Below, piece by piece: positions 4,841 to 5,391 of a stretch of 5,391 bases of DNA. Source of the stretch: a bacterium CG2_30_54_10 (GTDB lineage: Bacteria; Muiribacteriota; Ozemobacteria; Ozemobacterales; Ozemobacteraceae); the NCBI GenBank assembly GCA_001872985.1, contig MNYA01000426.1, positions 1 to 5,391 on the forward strand, written 5' to 3'. The notes under the pieces were generated by a model. It did not search any database, had not been told where the DNA came from, and saw only the letters and a program-made list of their open reading frames with translations. Both the position numbers and the translations under genes were made by a program. The stretch's first letter is position 1, and every line of letters begins with the position of its first letter.

Positions 4841-5391
4841 GGGCCGGTTTCTTGTACGACAACTGGGGAAGACTGACCAGCTGGTGTGGTGTTCTCCGGT
4901 GGTCAACGTGGAGATAACCTGCGGAGGTTGGCGGTTTTTTTGCAACGGCAAAAAACCTGACAATCCGGAGTCAGGTTGACCGACTGGTTGGCGATGATCT
5001 TCTTCACGATCGTCCGGATCAATTCCTTCTTCAAGGATGCCGGACAGTCGGGATCTTCCCACACACATGGAAAAATTTTCGCCAGAAACATGATCTCATC
5101 TTTTCTTCTTTGGTCAGTCGTTTTCGATTCGTCGTATGCTCCCGGATACGTTCTTCCAGTTCATGAACCGTTTCAAGTTTTTCATTCCAGCGCTTTTCCA
5201 ATTCATCGGCCACCAGACGATTTCGGGCATCGACGGCATTGTATTGCTCGAACGCCCGTTTTGCCGCATACCGGGCATCTTCCAGTTGGGTTTCGAATAT
5301 GCCGGTCGTTTGATCGTGATGGCTCCCACGTTCTTCGACCGCTTTCAGGCTTGCAGAGATCGTCATCGGCTCAATCACGTTCAACACTTCG
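4841..5391 (-). pseudogene. Serine recombinase, decayed C-terminal fragment (runs off right edge)
   Basis: On the minus strand an open frame enters from the right edge and reads QLEDARYAAKRAFEQYNA, then RNRLVADELEKRWNE and VHELEERI. This is the coiled-coil region near the C-terminus of serine-type site-specific recombinases with a zinc-ribbon domain. The frame then fails at an A4 run (T4 at 5101-5104). One base over, the family continues: EIMFLAKIFPCVWEDPD and SLKKELIRTIVKKII, ending with TGA at 4903-4905. A third frame holds a plausible last segment, TTGEHHTSW (about 4883-4910) and RTRNRP (about 4841-4858), resembling the family's HWxGGxHT and RTGxHR end. So one frameshift is clear and a second is likely. 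The catalytic N-terminal resolvase domain would lie outside the window. It is convergent with the YkgJ-type gene. The first frameshift could be a homopolymer error; several defects together favour a decayed mobile-element gene. Confidence 0.75.
4950..4977 (-). terminator. Candidate intrinsic terminator, minus strand
   Basis: On the minus strand AACCTGAC and GTCAGGTT form an eight-bp stem around TCCGGATT, and the T-run continues past the stem (T6 in total, 4955 to 4950). The form is right for a Rho-independent terminator of the recombinase transcript. It lies before the last stop of the second frame (4903), so either the remnant reading frame runs through it, or the functional gene once ended earlier. 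The adjacent GGTTTTTTTGC / GCAAAAAACC (4933-4957) is a competing inverted repeat. Confidence 0.45.

Overview
The window looks like chromosomal DNA from a diderm (Gram-negative-type) bacterium of moderately high GC content. A secreted-type hydrolase with an apparent signal-peptide core, a RlmM-type 23S rRNA methyltransferase, and REP-like intergenic palindromes support this. I cannot name the phylum from sequence alone. No tRNA, rRNA or CRISPR array was seen. I found no convincing new multi-gene system. The richest unexplained part is the roughly 550-base intergenic region at 3137-3692.

Layout. (1) Positions 3-2725, plus strand: a two-gene unit. The first gene enters from beyond the left edge and encodes an exported alpha/beta hydrolase carrying a PDZ domain. 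It overlaps by four bases (GTGA) with rlmM, a 23S rRNA ribose methyltransferase with an intact SAM motif and K-D-K-E catalytic set. (2) Positions 2722-3136, minus strand: a single-domain EamA/DMT-type membrane protein, convergent with rlmM and sharing its stop-codon bases. It is broken by a frameshift at an alternating CG tract. (3) Positions 3137-3692: mostly non-coding and dense in palindromes. It holds a 29-base palindrome, a 50-base REP-like doublet of two head-to-head hairpins, a 12-base perfect palindrome, two hairpins (one with a T-tract), a candidate promoter, and a structured leader for the next gene. A fragment of a small membrane ORF lies on the minus strand between the palindromes. 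(4) Positions 3693-3956, plus strand: a one-RRM RNA-binding protein, followed by a degenerate tandem repeat of 10-11 bases. (5) Positions 4100-4834, plus strand: a YkgJ-type cysteine-cluster protein. (6) About 4841-5391, minus strand: the decayed C-terminal part of a serine recombinase with at least one and probably two or more frameshifts, running off the right edge.

How the parts relate. The hydrolase and rlmM are probably co-transcribed and translationally coupled, although their functions have no obvious link. The RRM protein appears to be a stand-alone gene with its own promoter and a leader of about 140 bases, an arrangement that would suit post-transcriptional control. The two broken genes and the REP-like palindromes suggest a region that tolerates decay and mobile DNA. 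The small indels in short repeat tracts could instead be assembly or sequencing errors, and the sequence alone cannot settle which.
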